Assembly: GCF_015689195.1 (NCBI RefSeq)
Contig: NZ_CP065044.1
Coordinates: forward strand, 124,001-188,000
Direction: 5' to 3'
Source of the DNA: Pectobacterium aroidearum
Lineage (GTDB): Bacteria; Pseudomonadota; Gammaproteobacteria; Enterobacterales; Enterobacteriaceae
DNA: 64,000 nt
Under the pieces are notes generated by a model that saw nothing but the letters and a program-made list of their open reading frames with translations, ran no database searches and was not told the origin of the DNA. The translations under genes and the position numbers were made by a program. Of the stretch, positions 37,783 through 47,690 are shown in pieces; positions within the stretch are counted from its first letter, which is position 1; each line of letters opens with the position of its first letter.

Positions 37783-38693
37783 GGCGCCTCCTTCTTTTCC
37801 GGCAGCGTAATACCGTTGAAAATCTTGATGACCGCGCTGTCGTCTTCTTTACCGAATCCGGCGTTGCTGGCGGCGGTAAACATGTTGAATGCGGTAGAGG
37901 CCAGCGGCAGCGGGAAATGGAGCGATTTGGCGGTGTCGGTGACCAGCCCCAGATCTTTCACGAAAATATCAACGGCGGATTTTGGCGTGTAGTCGCCATC
38001 GACAACGTGACGCATGCGGTTCTCAAACATCCAGGAATTCCCGGCGGCGTTGGTCACCACGTCATACATGATATCCAGTGGGATATCGGCACGGGCGGCG
38101 AGCGCCATTGCTTCCGCGCCAGCGGCGATGTGTACGCCTGCCAGCAACTGGTGAATAATTTTAACCGTTGCGCCCAGCCCGATTTCTTCACCGATGCGGT
38201 AAACCTTGCCCGCGACGGCATCCAGCACGGGCTTCAGTTTCTCAAAGGCCAGATCGGAACCGGATGCCATGACCGTCATGTCGCCTGCGGCAGCTTTTGC
38301 CGCCCCGCCGGATACCGGTGCATCCAGCATGATCAGCTGATGCTCAGCCAGACGCTGTTCAATGTTTTTGGCATCCTGCGCGGAGATTGTGGAAGACACC
38401 ATGACCACGGTGCCGGGCTTGAGTTTCGCGGCGACCTGCGGTTCACCGAACAGAATCCCGTTAACCTGTGCGGCGTTTACGACCAGCAGCACCACGGCAT
38501 CCAGCTTGTCAGCGAAGGCATCAATACGTGTGTCGGCCTGCGCCGCACCCGCTTGACGTAACCGTTCCAGCGCCTGCGGGTTGATATCGACGCCGTATGT
38601 CGTCAGGCCAGCATTGATGCAGGACGCCGCAGCGCCAAAACCCATGGAACCCAGACCGATAACGGCGACAGCATAATCAGAAGTCTTTTTCAT
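37779..38693 (-). CDS. ltnD: L-threonate dehydrogenase LtnD (YgbJ)
   Basis: The 304-residue beta-hydroxyacid dehydrogenase has the NAD-binding GLGSMGFGAAASCINAG, VSSTISAQDA, LDAPVSGG and the catalytic-lysine region GLGATVKIIHQLLAG. LtnD oxidises L-threonate to 2-oxo-tetronate, the first step of the pathway. It is the first gene of the operon, divergent from the DeoR-type regulator. Confidence 0.93.
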   Translation of the reverse strand: MKKTSDYAVAVIGLGSMGFGAAASCINAGLTTYGVDINPQALERLRQAGAAQADTRIDAFADKLDAVVLLVVNAAQVNGILFGEPQVAAKLKPGTVVMVSSTISAQDAKNIEQRLAEHQLIMLDAPVSGGAAKAAAGDMTVMASGSDLAFEKLKPVLDAVAGKVYRIGEEIGLGATVKIIHQLLAGVHIAAGAEAMALAARADIPLDIMYDVVTNAAGNSWMFENRMRHVVDGDYTPKSAVDIFVKDLGLVTDTAKSLHFPLPLASTAFNMFTAASNAGFGKEDDSAVIKIFNGITLPEKKEAP

Positions 38694-39029
38694 CGTGGTT
38701 GCCTTGTTAAAATTAGTGATTTTTTGTTCTCTGGTGTTAAATATAAGGACTATCAGAACAAATTATGGTGATTTTTATCACATAAATTAACATTGAGATC
38801 GTGATGATTCAGTGTAGCTGAACACCGTCGGGAAAGAGATATCCTTAATTTTCTTTGTATATCATGTAATTAATTATGATTTCTCGTTGCGTAACGATGA
38901 ACGCAATCATGTCTGGCGTGGTGTATGACGTGAATTTATGATAATTATCGTCATCAAACGGGGTATCTCTCACAATATTTATCAAACCAGAGTTATCAGA
39001 CCAGCACTCTCAAACAGGGAACGAACAGC
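38694..39029. promoter_or_regulatory. Divergent ltnD/ygbI promoter region with a CRP-like site
   Basis: The 336-bp region contains GGTGA-N6-TCACA at 38767-38782, nine of ten matches to the CRP core, about 75-90 bp upstream of ltnD. The remainder is AT-rich and presumably holds DeoR-type operators that I cannot define. Catabolite activation of the sugar acid operon is inferred. Confidence 0.65.
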
Positions 39030-39788
39030 GTGATTCCAGTAGAACGTCATCAACAGATTCTGGCGCTGATCGCCGAACGCGGCGTGGTAAGCATCAATGA
39101 ATTGACCGAGCGGCTGGGCGTGTCGCACATGACGGTACGGCGCGATGTGCAAAAGCTGGAGCAGGATGGCCTGCTGCTGAGCGTCTCCGGCGGCGTGCGC
39201 TCGCCCGAGCGTCTGGCGATTGAACCGTCGCATCAGGATAAATCCGTGATGTTCAGCCAGCAGAAAGCGGCGATGGGTAAACTGGCGGCGCAGCACATTC
39301 CGTTGAATAGCTGCATTTATTTGGATGCAGGCACCACGACGCTATCGCTGGCGCGCGAGCTGGCTGAACGCGACGATCTCCTGATTGTCACCAACGATTT
39401 TGCGATTGCCGCTTTTCTGATTGAGTCCAGCCAGTGCCGCATGATCCACACCGGCGGCACGCTGTGTCGGGAAAACCGATCCTGCATTGGGGAAGCCGTG
39501 GCGCAGGCGCTGCGCAACCTGTTTATCGACATCGCCTTTATCTCCGCGTCTTCCTGGAGCCTGCGCGGGCTGTCCACGCCGAACGAAGACAAAGTGGTTG
39601 TGAAACGCGCGGCGGTAGAAGCCAGCAGCAAGTGCGTACTGCTGTGTGACACCTCGAAATACGGTCGCATTGCCACCCATCTCGCTACGCCGCTCAGCGT
39701 ATTCGACAGCATCATCACCGACGACGGCCTACCTGTCGCCGCCAAAGAAGCCTTGAGCAAAATGGGGGTGGAGGTGCTGGTGGCGTGA
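39030..39788 (+). CDS. ygbI: DeoR-family transcriptional regulator YgbI
   Basis: The 252-residue protein has the DeoR N-terminal helix-turn-helix (ISINELTERLGVSHMTVRRD type, residues 17-50) and the sugar-phosphate sensor domain (YLDAGTTTLSLARELAE, VTNDFAIAAFLI). The start is GTG at 39030, behind an AGGGA at long spacing. Divergent from ltnD, it probably represses the otn operon until a pathway intermediate binds. Confidence 0.9.
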   Translation: MIPVERHQQILALIAERGVVSINELTERLGVSHMTVRRDVQKLEQDGLLLSVSGGVRSPERLAIEPSHQDKSVMFSQQKAAMGKLAAQHIPLNSCIYLDAGTTTLSLARELAERDDLLIVTNDFAIAAFLIESSQCRMIHTGGTLCRENRSCIGEAVAQALRNLFIDIAFISASSWSLRGLSTPNEDKVVVKRAAVEASSKCVLLCDTSKYGRIATHLATPLSVFDSIITDDGLPVAAKEALSKMGVEVLVA

Positions 39789-39902
39789 GGGGATAGCCAA
39801 ATTGGGACGGCCTAACTATCGCCTTGAGTCCAATGTGGAAATAAACGTATTATCGCGATGTCGTTAATTACATAAACTCATGAAAACAAAGGAATGTAAA
39901 TA

Positions 39903-40598
39903 ATGAGTGTGCGTAGTGAAATTATTGATGGCCGACAAGCCTCTGGTGTGACATATGGCTTGATTTATACTGAGGTGCTAGGTTGGATTGATTTAGGCCA
40001 TGCGAAAGGGGACGACATTAAGGATATTATTCAACAAATGTATGTCGGAGAGAATACTGAAGACGGAATGCCATACTACGATGTTACCTATAAACAAGGC
40101 ATGATTGGACTCAGAAGAAGTGTCACTATCAACCGGTTTATTAAATGGCGGATAAAAAAAGGAAGGTCTCTTCAAGAAAGACATAGCATTGCTCTTGCTA
40201 TGATGCTCACCGTAGCGAAACGGTTTGAATCTATGCAGGCTTCTTTTCCATTCAATTTAGTTACAGATAGTGGATTTAGTGGGGAAGATCTTGTTTCAGA
40301 TTTATTAGGTTTCTACCGAGTGGTTTCTACTCCGAACCCTTTTTATTTATTACGGCCAGTGAGTAAAGAAGAAGCATTAAAACGATGGGATTTCTATGGT
40401 CCTATCGGAAATTTTAAAAATATAGGATTCCGACCTATTTTATTTCCTGATCCTGAGCTCATGTCCTATGCTCAACCTCGGTTAGGGTTTCTCCCATCTT
40501 TTATGCAAACAATACAACCTTATAATGACTTTGAGTCAGGAAATGTAGGCATTGCATCCTACGATGGTACTGAACTCACAACAAATTTCTTTAAATAA
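39903..40598 (+). CDS. Unrecognised protein with YGLIYT..GWIDLGHA motif
   Basis: The 231-residue protein has no signal peptide or membrane helix. Residues 18-34 (YGLIYTEVLGWIDLGHA) resemble a motif I recall from DUF4056-type proteins, with a His that could be catalytic or metal binding, but I cannot make a firm assignment. Codon use is AT-rich compared with the neighbours, suggesting recent transfer. The stop is directly followed by the start of the next gene, so they form a pair. Possible roles include an effector, toxin or enzyme; none is supported further. Confidence 0.7.
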   Translation: MSVRSEIIDGRQASGVTYGLIYTEVLGWIDLGHAKGDDIKDIIQQMYVGENTEDGMPYYDVTYKQGMIGLRRSVTINRFIKWRIKKGRSLQERHSIALAMMLTVAKRFESMQASFPFNLVTDSGFSGEDLVSDLLGFYRVVSTPNPFYLLRPVSKEEALKRWDFYGPIGNFKNIGFRPILFPDPELMSYAQPRLGFLPSFMQTIQPYNDFESGNVGIASYDGTELTTNFFK

Positions 40599-40599
40599 C

Positions 40600-41016
40600 A
40601 TGAAAAAAAAGATAATTATACCACTCGTCATATCGATCCTAATTGCCTTACCGCTTATCTATTATTGGCCTGCCATGGTTATTCTGACGGAGGGGAGTTC
40701 TCGCTACACGGAACAGGACACCCGACGATATGAAATGCTGACTGACGATATCATTAAAAATTGCCCGCGCATTTCTTCTATCTATGATTTTGGCTATGCC
40801 ACGGTTGATGGCTCTGCATTGGAAGTCAGCAATATTACGTTTCAAAACACCAATGATGCGACAAGCATACGCAGCTATCTAGCGTCGCTTGGTTTTACGC
40901 TGAGCGACACAGACACGACGGGTGAGTATTGGAAGTCTGCGGATTCAGATAAAACGATACATATAGGAATCATCAACGATCCGAAAACCGTTATCGTTGA
41001 TGTCATACGAAAATAG
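40600..41016 (+). CDS. Unrecognised membrane-anchored protein
   Basis: The 138-residue product starts MKKKIIIPLVISILIALPLIYYWPA, a single N-terminal membrane anchor or uncleaved signal, split here over positions 1-25, and continues as a small alpha/beta domain ending IGIINDPKTVIVDVIRK. The start at 40600 lies 1 bp after the previous stop without its own ribosome-binding site, implying translational coupling. Like its partner it is AT-rich. A small anchored protein behind a larger soluble one is a common immunity arrangement, but that is only a guess. Confidence 0.65.
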   Translation: MKKKIIIPLVISILIALPLIYYWPAMVILTEGSSRYTEQDTRRYEMLTDDIIKNCPRISSIYDFGYATVDGSALEVSNITFQNTNDATSIRSYLASLGFTLSDTDTTGEYWKSADSDKTIHIGIINDPKTVIVDVIRK

Positions 41017-41065
41017 CCCTGAATAGGGTAGTCAGAGTGTTTAATAGAACCTTATAGTTATGCCG

Positions 41066-41272
41066 TTACTCTAGTCTTTGTTGCGATGGAGGCGGGCTAG
41101 AAGAACTATTCTGATTACGCTTTTTATTCTCGGCAATTTCATGCAGCGTCAATGGGCTTTCGCCGCTTTCATCTCCTGCCAAGATAGCGTGGTATAAGGA
41201 GTAACGACCAGCATTATCTTGAATATTGGTTTTTAGACTGTTATTCCACTTATTACGCTGGTTGTTGTCCAT
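41066..41272 (-). CDS. Possible small hydrophilic protein
   Basis: A 68-codon frame encodes a polar peptide (MDNNQRNKWNNSLKTN, GRYSLYHAILAGDESGESP, Ser/Pro-rich tail) with plausible protein composition. The ribosome-binding site is weak. I do not recognise it. It lies between the AT-rich gene pair and ugpB and could belong to the same transferred segment, or be spurious. Confidence 0.35.
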   Translation of the reverse strand: MDNNQRNKWNNSLKTNIQDNAGRYSLYHAILAGDESGESPLTLHEIAENKKRNQNSSSSPPPSQQRLE

Positions 41273-41342
41273 GTTTAGTGAAAACCTGTAAAATCTATTT
41301 ACTGTAGTATAAGCGACTTCTTTACTTATGCCTCTCCTTTCC

Positions 41343-41382
41343 TTGTCACTTTCCCGTCATCTTCCAGTTATTTTTCTGTCAT
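41343..41382 (+). promoter_or_regulatory. PhoB box array of the ugp operon (four half-sites)
   Basis: Four 7-bp elements TTGTCAC, CCGTCAT, CAGTTAT and CTGTCAT recur exactly every 11 bp, which is the Pho box pattern (two tandem boxes). They end about 75 bp upstream of ugpB. In E. coli ugp is PhoB-activated under phosphate starvation. Confidence 0.85.
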
Positions 41383-41457
41383 GCGCCCATGTCATGTTTA
41401 CCTTCGCATAAAAAACGCCGTGATGATGGCGCATTTAATTGATTGCAGGAGACAGGC

Positions 41458-42792
41458 ATGTTCAACAACACAACTCGTAAAACACATGCTATTCGCACCG
41501 CCGCGGCGTGTGTGGCATTAGCGCTGATGAGCGCCAGTGCGCAGGCCGCGACAGAAATTCCTTTCTGGCACTCTATGGAAGGCGAACTAGGGAAAGAAGT
41601 GAATTCTCTGGCTGACCGTTTTAACAAAGCACACAGCGATGTAAAAATTGTGCCGGTCTACAAAGGCAACTATGAGCAGAATCTGGCTGCCGGGATTGCG
41701 GCCTACCGCGCTGGGAATGCGCCCGCCATTTTGCAGGTCTATGAAGTCGGTACGGCCACCATGATGGCAAGTAAAGCCATCAAACCTGTCTATGAAGTCT
41801 TCAAAGAGTCAGGCATTAATTTCGATGAGTCGGTGTTTGTGCCGACTGTCTCTGGTTATTACACCGATGCGAAGAGCGGCCACCTGCTGTCGCAGCCGTT
41901 TAACAGCTCTACTCCGGTGTTGTACTACAACAAAGATGCCTTCAAAAAGGCCGGTTTAGATCCTGAGCAACCGCCGAAAACCTGGCAGCAAATGGCTGAG
42001 TACACCGCCAAACTGCGTGCAGCCGGGATGAAGTGCGGCTATGCCAGCGGCTGGCAGGGCTGGATTCAGATTGAAAACTTCAGCGCCTGGCACGGTCTGC
42101 CAGTTGCGAGCAAGAATAACGGCTTTGACGGCACCGATGCCGTACTGGAATTCAACAAGCCGACGCAGGTTAAGCACATTCAGCTGTTGCAGGACATGAA
42201 CAAGAAGGGTGACTTCACCTATTTCGGGCGCAAGGATGAGCCGACCGAGAAATTCTACAATGGCGACTGCGCCATCACGACCGCTTCTTCTGGTTCTCTG
42301 GCGAACATCCGGGAACACGCCAAGTTCAACTACGGCGTTGGCATGATGCCGTATGACGCTGATGCGAAAGGCGCACCGCAGAACGCCATTATCGGCGGAG
42401 CCAGCCTGTGGGTGATGGGCGGTAAAGATGCCGCGACCTACAAAGGCGTCGCTGAGTTTATGAAGTTCCTGGCCGAGCCGGAAAATGCTGCTGAATGGCA
42501 TCAGAAAACCGGTTACCTGCCAATTACTACTGCGGCGTATGAGCTGACGCAGAAGCAGGGCTTCTACGAGAAAAACCCAGGTGCGGATATCGCCACGCGT
42601 CAGATGCTGAACAAGCCACCGTTGCCGTTCACCAAAGGCCTGCGTTTGGGCAACATGCCGCAAATTCGTACCGTTGTGGATGAAGAATTAGAAAGCGTAT
42701 GGACAGGTAAGAAGACGCCTCAACAGGCGTTGGATAGCGCGGTTGAACGCGGTAACGCGCTGCTGCGTCGCTTTGAGCAATCGACGAAGTAA
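41458..42792 (+). CDS. ugpB: sn-glycerol-3-phosphate periplasmic binding protein UgpB
   Basis: The 444-residue precursor has a signal peptide ending SASAQA (about residue 31) and a family 1 solute-binding fold beginning [11 protein letters not shown], with [18 protein letters not shown] and [14 protein letters not shown]. It captures glycerol-3-phosphate and glycerophosphodiesters. The start at 41458 has GGAGACAG; the frame to 41443 is read-through. Confidence 0.96.
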   Translation: MFNNTTRKTHAIRTAAACVALALMSASAQAATEIPFWHSMEGELGKEVNSLADRFNKAHSDVKIVPVYKGNYEQNLAAGIAAYRAGNAPAILQVYEVGTATMMASKAIKPVYEVFKESGINFDESVFVPTVSGYYTDAKSGHLLSQPFNSSTPVLYYNKDAFKKAGLDPEQPPKTWQQMAEYTAKLRAAGMKCGYASGWQGWIQIENFSAWHGLPVASKNNGFDGTDAVLEFNKPTQVKHIQLLQDMNKKGDFTYFGRKDEPTEKFYNGDCAITTASSGSLANIREHAKFNYGVGMMPYDADAKGAPQNAIIGGASLWVMGGKDAATYKGVAEFMKFLAEPENAAEWHQKTGYLPITTAAYELTQKQGFYEKNPGADIATRQMLNKPPLPFTKGLRLGNMPQIRTVVDEELESVWTGKKTPQQALDSAVERGNALLRRFEQSTK

Positions 42793-42864
42793 TACGCTTC
42801 TGTTGAGCAATACCGGGCCGAAGGGAATCGGCCTGTTTCTTTTCTGTTTGCAATGAGTTACCGC

Positions 42865-43752
42865 ATGACATCATCCCGCCCCGTTTTTCGCAGCAGTTGG
42901 TTGCCTTACGTGCTGGTGTTACCTCAACTGCTGATTACCGTGATTTTCTTTATCTGGCCCGCTGGCCAGGCGCTGTGGTATTCGGTGCAGAATCTCGATC
43001 CGTTTGGGTTATCCAGCGAATTTGTCGGCATGGAAAACTTCAGGCAGTTGTTCAATAACCCTTACTACCTCGATTCGTTCTATACCACGCTGATATTCAG
43101 CTTTCTGGTAGCCGGGTTTGGCATGTTGATTTCACTCTTTCTGGCCGCGTTGGTGGACTATGTCATCCGTGCCAGCCGCCTGTACCAGACGTTGATCATC
43201 CTGCCCTATGCTGTGGCACCTGCCGTCGCTGCCGTATTGTGGATGTTCCTGTTTAACCCCGGTCTGGGGCTGATTACCCATTTTCTCGGGCTGATGGGCT
43301 ACACGTGGAACCACGCGCAGCACAGCGGTCAGGCGATGTTTTTAGTCGTCCTTGCGTCGGTCTGGAAGCAGATTAGCTATAACTTCCTGTTCTTTCTCGC
43401 TGCGTTGCAATCGATCCCTCGTTCACTGGTGGAAGCGGGCGCGATTGATGGCGCTGGGCCCGTACGGCGTTTCTTCAATCTGGTGTTACCCATGATCTCA
43501 CCGGTGAGCTTCTTCCTGCTGGTGGTCAATCTGGTGTACGCCTTTTTCGACACCTTCCCGATTATCGATGCCGCGACGGCCGGTGGGCCAGTGCAGTCGA
43601 CGACCACGCTGATCTACAAAATTTATCGCGAGGGCTTCGCAGGGCTGGATCTGTCCAGTTCGGCAGCGCAGTCGGTGGTGCTGATGATGCTGGTTATCGG
43701 GCTGACCATTATTCAGTTTCGTTTTGTTGAACGGAAGGTGAACTATCAATGA
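42865..43752 (+). CDS. ugpA: sn-glycerol-3-phosphate ABC permease UgpA
   Basis: The 295-residue permease has six hydrophobic helices and the EAA-loop sequence [22 protein letters not shown] chose the ATG at 42865 ([12 protein letters not shown]) because it gives exactly the E. coli UgpA length and N-terminus; an in-frame ATG at 42853 is possible. Confidence 0.95.
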   Translation: MTSSRPVFRSSWLPYVLVLPQLLITVIFFIWPAGQALWYSVQNLDPFGLSSEFVGMENFRQLFNNPYYLDSFYTTLIFSFLVAGFGMLISLFLAALVDYVIRASRLYQTLIILPYAVAPAVAAVLWMFLFNPGLGLITHFLGLMGYTWNHAQHSGQAMFLVVLASVWKQISYNFLFFLAALQSIPRSLVEAGAIDGAGPVRRFFNLVLPMISPVSFFLLVVNLVYAFFDTFPIIDAATAGGPVQSTTTLIYKIYREGFAGLDLSSSAAQSVVLMMLVIGLTIIQFRFVERKVNYQ

Positions 43753-43764
43753 AGGTCGATAGCA

Positions 43765-44610
43765 ATGATTGAGAATCGTCGCGGATTAGATATTTTCAGC
43801 CATGTCATGCTGATCGTCGGCATCCTTGCCGTCTTGTTTCCGCTGTACGTGGGGTTTGTGGCCGCCACGCTGGATAATCAGGAAGTCTTTCAGGCACCGA
43901 TGACGCTCATCCCCGGTACTCACCTGTGGGAAAACCTGCGTTATATCTGGCTGCACGGCGCGGGCAACAACACTACGCCGTTCGGACTGATGCTGCTCAA
44001 CAGCTTTGTGATGGCACTGGCGATTACGGTGGGCAAAATTACCGTATCGATCCTGTCCGCTTACGCCATCGTCTATTTCCGTTTTCCGCTGCGCAACCTG
44101 TTCTTCTGGATGATTTTCCTGACGCTGATGCTGCCGGTGGAAGTACGTATTTTCCCGACGGTGGAAGTGATCGCTCGGCTGGACATGATGGACAGTTACA
44201 CCGGTTTAACGCTGCCGCTGATGGCCTCGGCGACCGCGACTTTCCTGTTTCGCCAGTTTTTTATGACGCTGCCGGATGAGCTGATGGAAGCGGCACGTAT
44301 TGACGGCGCCAGCCCGATGCGTTTCTTCTTCGACATGGTTTTACCGCTGTCGAAGACCAATCTGGCGGCGCTGTTCGTGATCACGTTCATCTACGGCTGG
44401 AACCAGTATCTGTGGCCGCTGCTGATTATCAGCGATGCCAATCTGGGGACTGCGGTCGCCGGGATTAAAAGCATGATTGCTTCCGGTGACGGGGCGACCC
44501 AGTGGAATCAGGTGATGGCCGCTATGCTGCTGACCATGCTGCCGCCGCTGCTGGTGGTGTTACTGATGCAGCGCTGGTTCGTTCGCGGTCTGGTCGACAG
44601 CGAAAAATAA
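43765..44610 (+). CDS. ugpE: sn-glycerol-3-phosphate ABC permease UgpE
   Basis: The 281-residue permease has six helices and the EAA loop [20 protein letters not shown]. It is nearly collinear with E. coli UgpE from MIENR to GLVDSEK. It pairs with UgpA. Confidence 0.96.
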   Translation: MIENRRGLDIFSHVMLIVGILAVLFPLYVGFVAATLDNQEVFQAPMTLIPGTHLWENLRYIWLHGAGNNTTPFGLMLLNSFVMALAITVGKITVSILSAYAIVYFRFPLRNLFFWMIFLTLMLPVEVRIFPTVEVIARLDMMDSYTGLTLPLMASATATFLFRQFFMTLPDELMEAARIDGASPMRFFFDMVLPLSKTNLAALFVITFIYGWNQYLWPLLIISDANLGTAVAGIKSMIASGDGATQWNQVMAAMLLTMLPPLLVVLLMQRWFVRGLVDSEK

Positions 44611-44635
44611 ATCGAGACGAATTTCGGAAACGCTT

Positions 44636-45709
44636 ATGGCATGTTTAAAACTTCAGGCCGTCACCAAGTCTTACGATGGCAAAACACAGATTATCCAACC
44701 CATCGATCTGGATGTCGCTGACGGCGAATTCGTGGTGATGGTGGGTCCATCGGGCTGCGGTAAATCGACGCTGCTGCGCATGGTGGCAGGCCTCGAACGC
44801 ACCACCAGCGGCGATATCTATATTGATAACCAGCGGGTCACCGATCTGGAACCGAAAGATCGCGGTATTGCGATGGTGTTCCAGAACTATGCGCTTTATC
44901 CCCATATGAACGTGTTCGACAACATGGCTTACGGCCTGAAAATTCGTGGTCTCGGCAAGGCGCAGATTCGTGAGCGTGTTGAAGACGCGGCGCGAATTCT
45001 GGAACTGATGCCGCTGCTGCAACGCAAACCGCGTGAGCTATCAGGCGGCCAGCGTCAGCGCGTGGCGATGGGGCGGGCGATTGTACGTGAACCGGCGGTG
45101 TTCCTATTTGATGAACCGTTGTCGAATCTGGATGCCAAACTGCGCGTACAGATGCGGCTGGAATTGCAGCAACTGCACCAGCGCCTGAAAACCACCAGTC
45201 TGTACGTCACGCACGATCAGGTTGAAGCCATGACGCTGGCGCAGCGCGTCATCGTCATGAACAAAGGGATCGCCGAGCAAATTGGCGCGCCTGCTGAGAT
45301 TTATCGCCGTCCGGCCTCGCTATTTGTGGCCAGTTTTATTGGCTCACCTGCCATGAACCTGTGGTCGGGTCGCATTAGCGATGACGGCTGCCGCTTTGAA
45401 ATCGGCGACGACATCGCGCTGGCGCTGCCTGAGCCGAAGCCGCAGTGGCGCGGTAAAGCATTGACGCTGGGGGTACGACCGGAGCATATTCAGCTGGCAA
45501 CGCGCGAAACCGACGGTATTCCGTTGCAGATCGACACACTCGAACTGTTGGGCGCGGACAATTTAGCGCACGGTAAGTGGGGCGGACAGAACGTGATCGC
45601 TCGGCTCTCTTATGAGCACTGTCCCGCCATCGGTTCGACGCTTTGGCTGCATTTACCGACGTCATCATGGCACCTGTTTGATTCGCAAAGCGGATTACGG
45701 ATGGAATAA
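44636..45709 (+). CDS. ugpC: sn-glycerol-3-phosphate ABC ATPase UgpC
   Basis: The 357-residue ATPase has Walker [10 protein letters not shown], signature [14 protein letters not shown], Walker [13 protein letters not shown] and a C-terminal MalK-type TOBE domain. Its stop overlaps the ugpQ start as TAATG. Confidence 0.96.
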   Translation: MACLKLQAVTKSYDGKTQIIQPIDLDVADGEFVVMVGPSGCGKSTLLRMVAGLERTTSGDIYIDNQRVTDLEPKDRGIAMVFQNYALYPHMNVFDNMAYGLKIRGLGKAQIRERVEDAARILELMPLLQRKPRELSGGQRQRVAMGRAIVREPAVFLFDEPLSNLDAKLRVQMRLELQQLHQRLKTTSLYVTHDQVEAMTLAQRVIVMNKGIAEQIGAPAEIYRRPASLFVASFIGSPAMNLWSGRISDDGCRFEIGDDIALALPEPKPQWRGKALTLGVRPEHIQLATRETDGIPLQIDTLELLGADNLAHGKWGGQNVIARLSYEHCPAIGSTLWLHLPTSSWHLFDSQSGLRME

Positions 45710-46458
45710 TGGAAACAATCTGGCCTTACCCGAGCATTGTCGCCCATCGCGGCGGTGGTTCACTGGCACCGGAAAACACGCTGGCGGCGATTGATGTTGG
45801 CGCCAGCCTCGGTCACAAGATGATCGAATTTGATGCCAAGCTGTCGCAGGACGGCCAGATTTTCCTCCTGCACGACGACACGCTTGAGCGCACCAGCAAT
45901 GGCTGGGGCGTTGCTGGAGAACTGCCGTGGGACAAGCTGGTCGGGCTGGATGTCGGCGGCTGGTACGGTCATAAATTTGTTGGTGAACGCCTGCCGCTGC
46001 TATCGGAAGTGGCAAAACGCTGCGTGCAGTATGGCATGGCGGCCAATATCGAGATTAAACCCACTACCGGATATGAAACCGAAACCGGACGGGTGATTGC
46101 GCTGGCGGCGCGTCAGCTGTGGGCCGATCATCCGGTTGCACCGCTACTGTCATCGTTCTCCATCGATGCCCTGGAAGCCGCGCAGCAGGCTGCACCGGAA
46201 CTCCCGCGCGGGCTGTTGCTGGATGAATGGGAGGAGGGCTGGCTGACGCTAACGCAGCGTCTGGGATGCGTGTCCATCCACCTGAATCACAAACTGCTGA
46301 CGGCAGAGCGCGTTGCGGCGCTGAAAGCCGCGGGTTTACGCATTCTGGTTTATACCGTTAACCAACCTGATCGCGCGCAAACTTTGCTGGATTGGGGCGT
46401 TGACTGTATCTGTACTGACCGGATAGATTTAATTGGGGCAAGCTTCGCGACCGGCTGA
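45709..46458 (+). CDS. ugpQ: Cytoplasmic glycerophosphodiester phosphodiesterase UgpQ
   Basis: The 249-residue GDPD TIM barrel has [24 protein letters not shown] and [13 protein letters not shown] with the metal and catalytic residues. It hydrolyses imported glycerophosphodiesters to glycerol-3-phosphate and alcohol. No signal peptide, as expected. Last gene of the ugp operon. Confidence 0.95.
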   Translation: METIWPYPSIVAHRGGGSLAPENTLAAIDVGASLGHKMIEFDAKLSQDGQIFLLHDDTLERTSNGWGVAGELPWDKLVGLDVGGWYGHKFVGERLPLLSEVAKRCVQYGMAANIEIKPTTGYETETGRVIALAARQLWADHPVAPLLSSFSIDALEAAQQAAPELPRGLLLDEWEEGWLTLTQRLGCVSIHLNHKLLTAERVAALKAAGLRILVYTVNQPDRAQTLLDWGVDCICTDRIDLIGASFATG

Positions 46459-46467
46459 GGTCTGCCT

Positions 46468-46663
46468 TATACCCGTCATACTTCAAGCTGCTTGTGCGTT
46501 GGCTGCCTTTGCTCACCCCAGTCACTTACCTGAGTAAGCTCCTGGGGATTCTCGCAGTTGCCGCATTACAAGGCCATAAATGGGCCTTGCCCTAAAGGGT
46601 CAACGCATAGCGTTGTTCAAAACGCTAACGTTTTGTCACGCAACTCGAATTATTTAGGGTATA
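46468..46663. repeat. ERIC element with a ~69-bp internal insertion
   Basis: The outer ends (CCGTCATACTTCAAGC and CAACTCGAATTATTTAGGG) and the core (TCACCCCAGTCACTTACC, GTAAGCTCCTGGGGATTC) are typical ERIC. Between GCCGC and CAACTCG, where ERIC normally has 7 bp, there are 76 bp made of four successive hairpins: stems at 46569-46589, 46590-46599, 46601-46615 and 46618-46635. ERIC elements with insertions of about 70 bp have been described. Confidence 0.88.
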
Positions 46664-46720
46664 TCTCCATAATAACGGATCCCCTTTCTGACTTGGTGCC
46701 GGTAATAAGGAAGTGGCTTC

Positions 46721-47677
46721 ATGCCCGCATTTATTGTTTCGCTTTGGCACCAGATTTTTCTGTCGTTACCCCTCTTTGTTCTGATTGCGCTCGGCTACAG
46801 CCTGATTCGCTACGGTAAATGGCCGACTACCGTGACCGACGGCATGACGCGCTTTGTCTTCTCCGTCGCCATGCCCGCCATGCTGTTCCGCCTGATGTCG
46901 GATTTCTCCCAACGTCCAGTGGTGGACGCTCGGCTGCTGATCGCCTTTTTCGGCGGCTGCCTGCTGGTGTTTGTCTTAGGCCGCATCGTGGCGCGCAAGA
47001 TCTTTCATCTCGATGGCGTCTCCGGCTCGCTGTTTGCGCTGAGCGGCATCTTTTCCAATAACGTGATGCTGGGGCTGCCGATTGCCACGCTGATGCTGGG
47101 TGAAGAAGCAATCCCGTCGGTCGCGCTGGTGGTGGTGTTTAACGGGCTGATTTTGTGGACGTTGGTGACGGTGTCGGTGGAATGGGCGCGTAACGGGGCG
47201 TTGTCGCTGCAAGGCTTTACCAAAACCGCGCTGGGTGTGCTGAAGAACCCGCTGATTATTGGCATTCTGTCCGGTACGGCGTTCAGCCTGACCGGCTTGC
47301 CGCTGCCGTCATATATCGATCAGCCGCTTTCCATGCTGGGGCAGATTGCCGCACCGCTGTCGCTGGTGGCGCTGGGCATGGGGCTGGCGGAATACCGCGT
47401 GCGCGACGGCTGGCAGATCAGTACGGCGATTTGCACGATCAAGCTACTGGTACAGCCGCTGGTGATCTGGGGGATTGCGATTGCACTTGGCCTGCCGGAA
47501 ATGGAGACGCGTGCAGTTGTGCTGCTGGGGTCGATGGCGGTGGGCGTCAACGTCTATCTGATGTCGCGCCAGTTTGGTGTGCTGGGGGGCCCGGTGGCAT
47601 CAAGCCTGCTGCTATCAACGGCGATGGCGGCATTAACCACGCCGTTGATTCTGACGCTGATGGGTGTGCGGCTATAA
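46721..47677 (+). CDS. AEC (auxin efflux carrier) family transporter
   Basis: The 318-residue membrane protein has ten hydrophobic helices arranged as two five-helix halves, with SGIFSNNVMLGLPIA and LSLVALGMGLAEY typical of the AEC/MdcF family. Family members export or exchange small organic acids; the substrate here is unknown. It starts about 60 bp after the ERIC element. Confidence 0.88.
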   Translation: MPAFIVSLWHQIFLSLPLFVLIALGYSLIRYGKWPTTVTDGMTRFVFSVAMPAMLFRLMSDFSQRPVVDARLLIAFFGGCLLVFVLGRIVARKIFHLDGVSGSLFALSGIFSNNVMLGLPIATLMLGEEAIPSVALVVVFNGLILWTLVTVSVEWARNGALSLQGFTKTALGVLKNPLIIGILSGTAFSLTGLPLPSYIDQPLSMLGQIAAPLSLVALGMGLAEYRVRDGWQISTAICTIKLLVQPLVIWGIAIALGLPEMETRAVVLLGSMAVGVNVYLMSRQFGVLGGPVASSLLLSTAMAALTTPLILTLMGVRL

Positions 47678-47690
47678 GGCCGCAGCAGCC

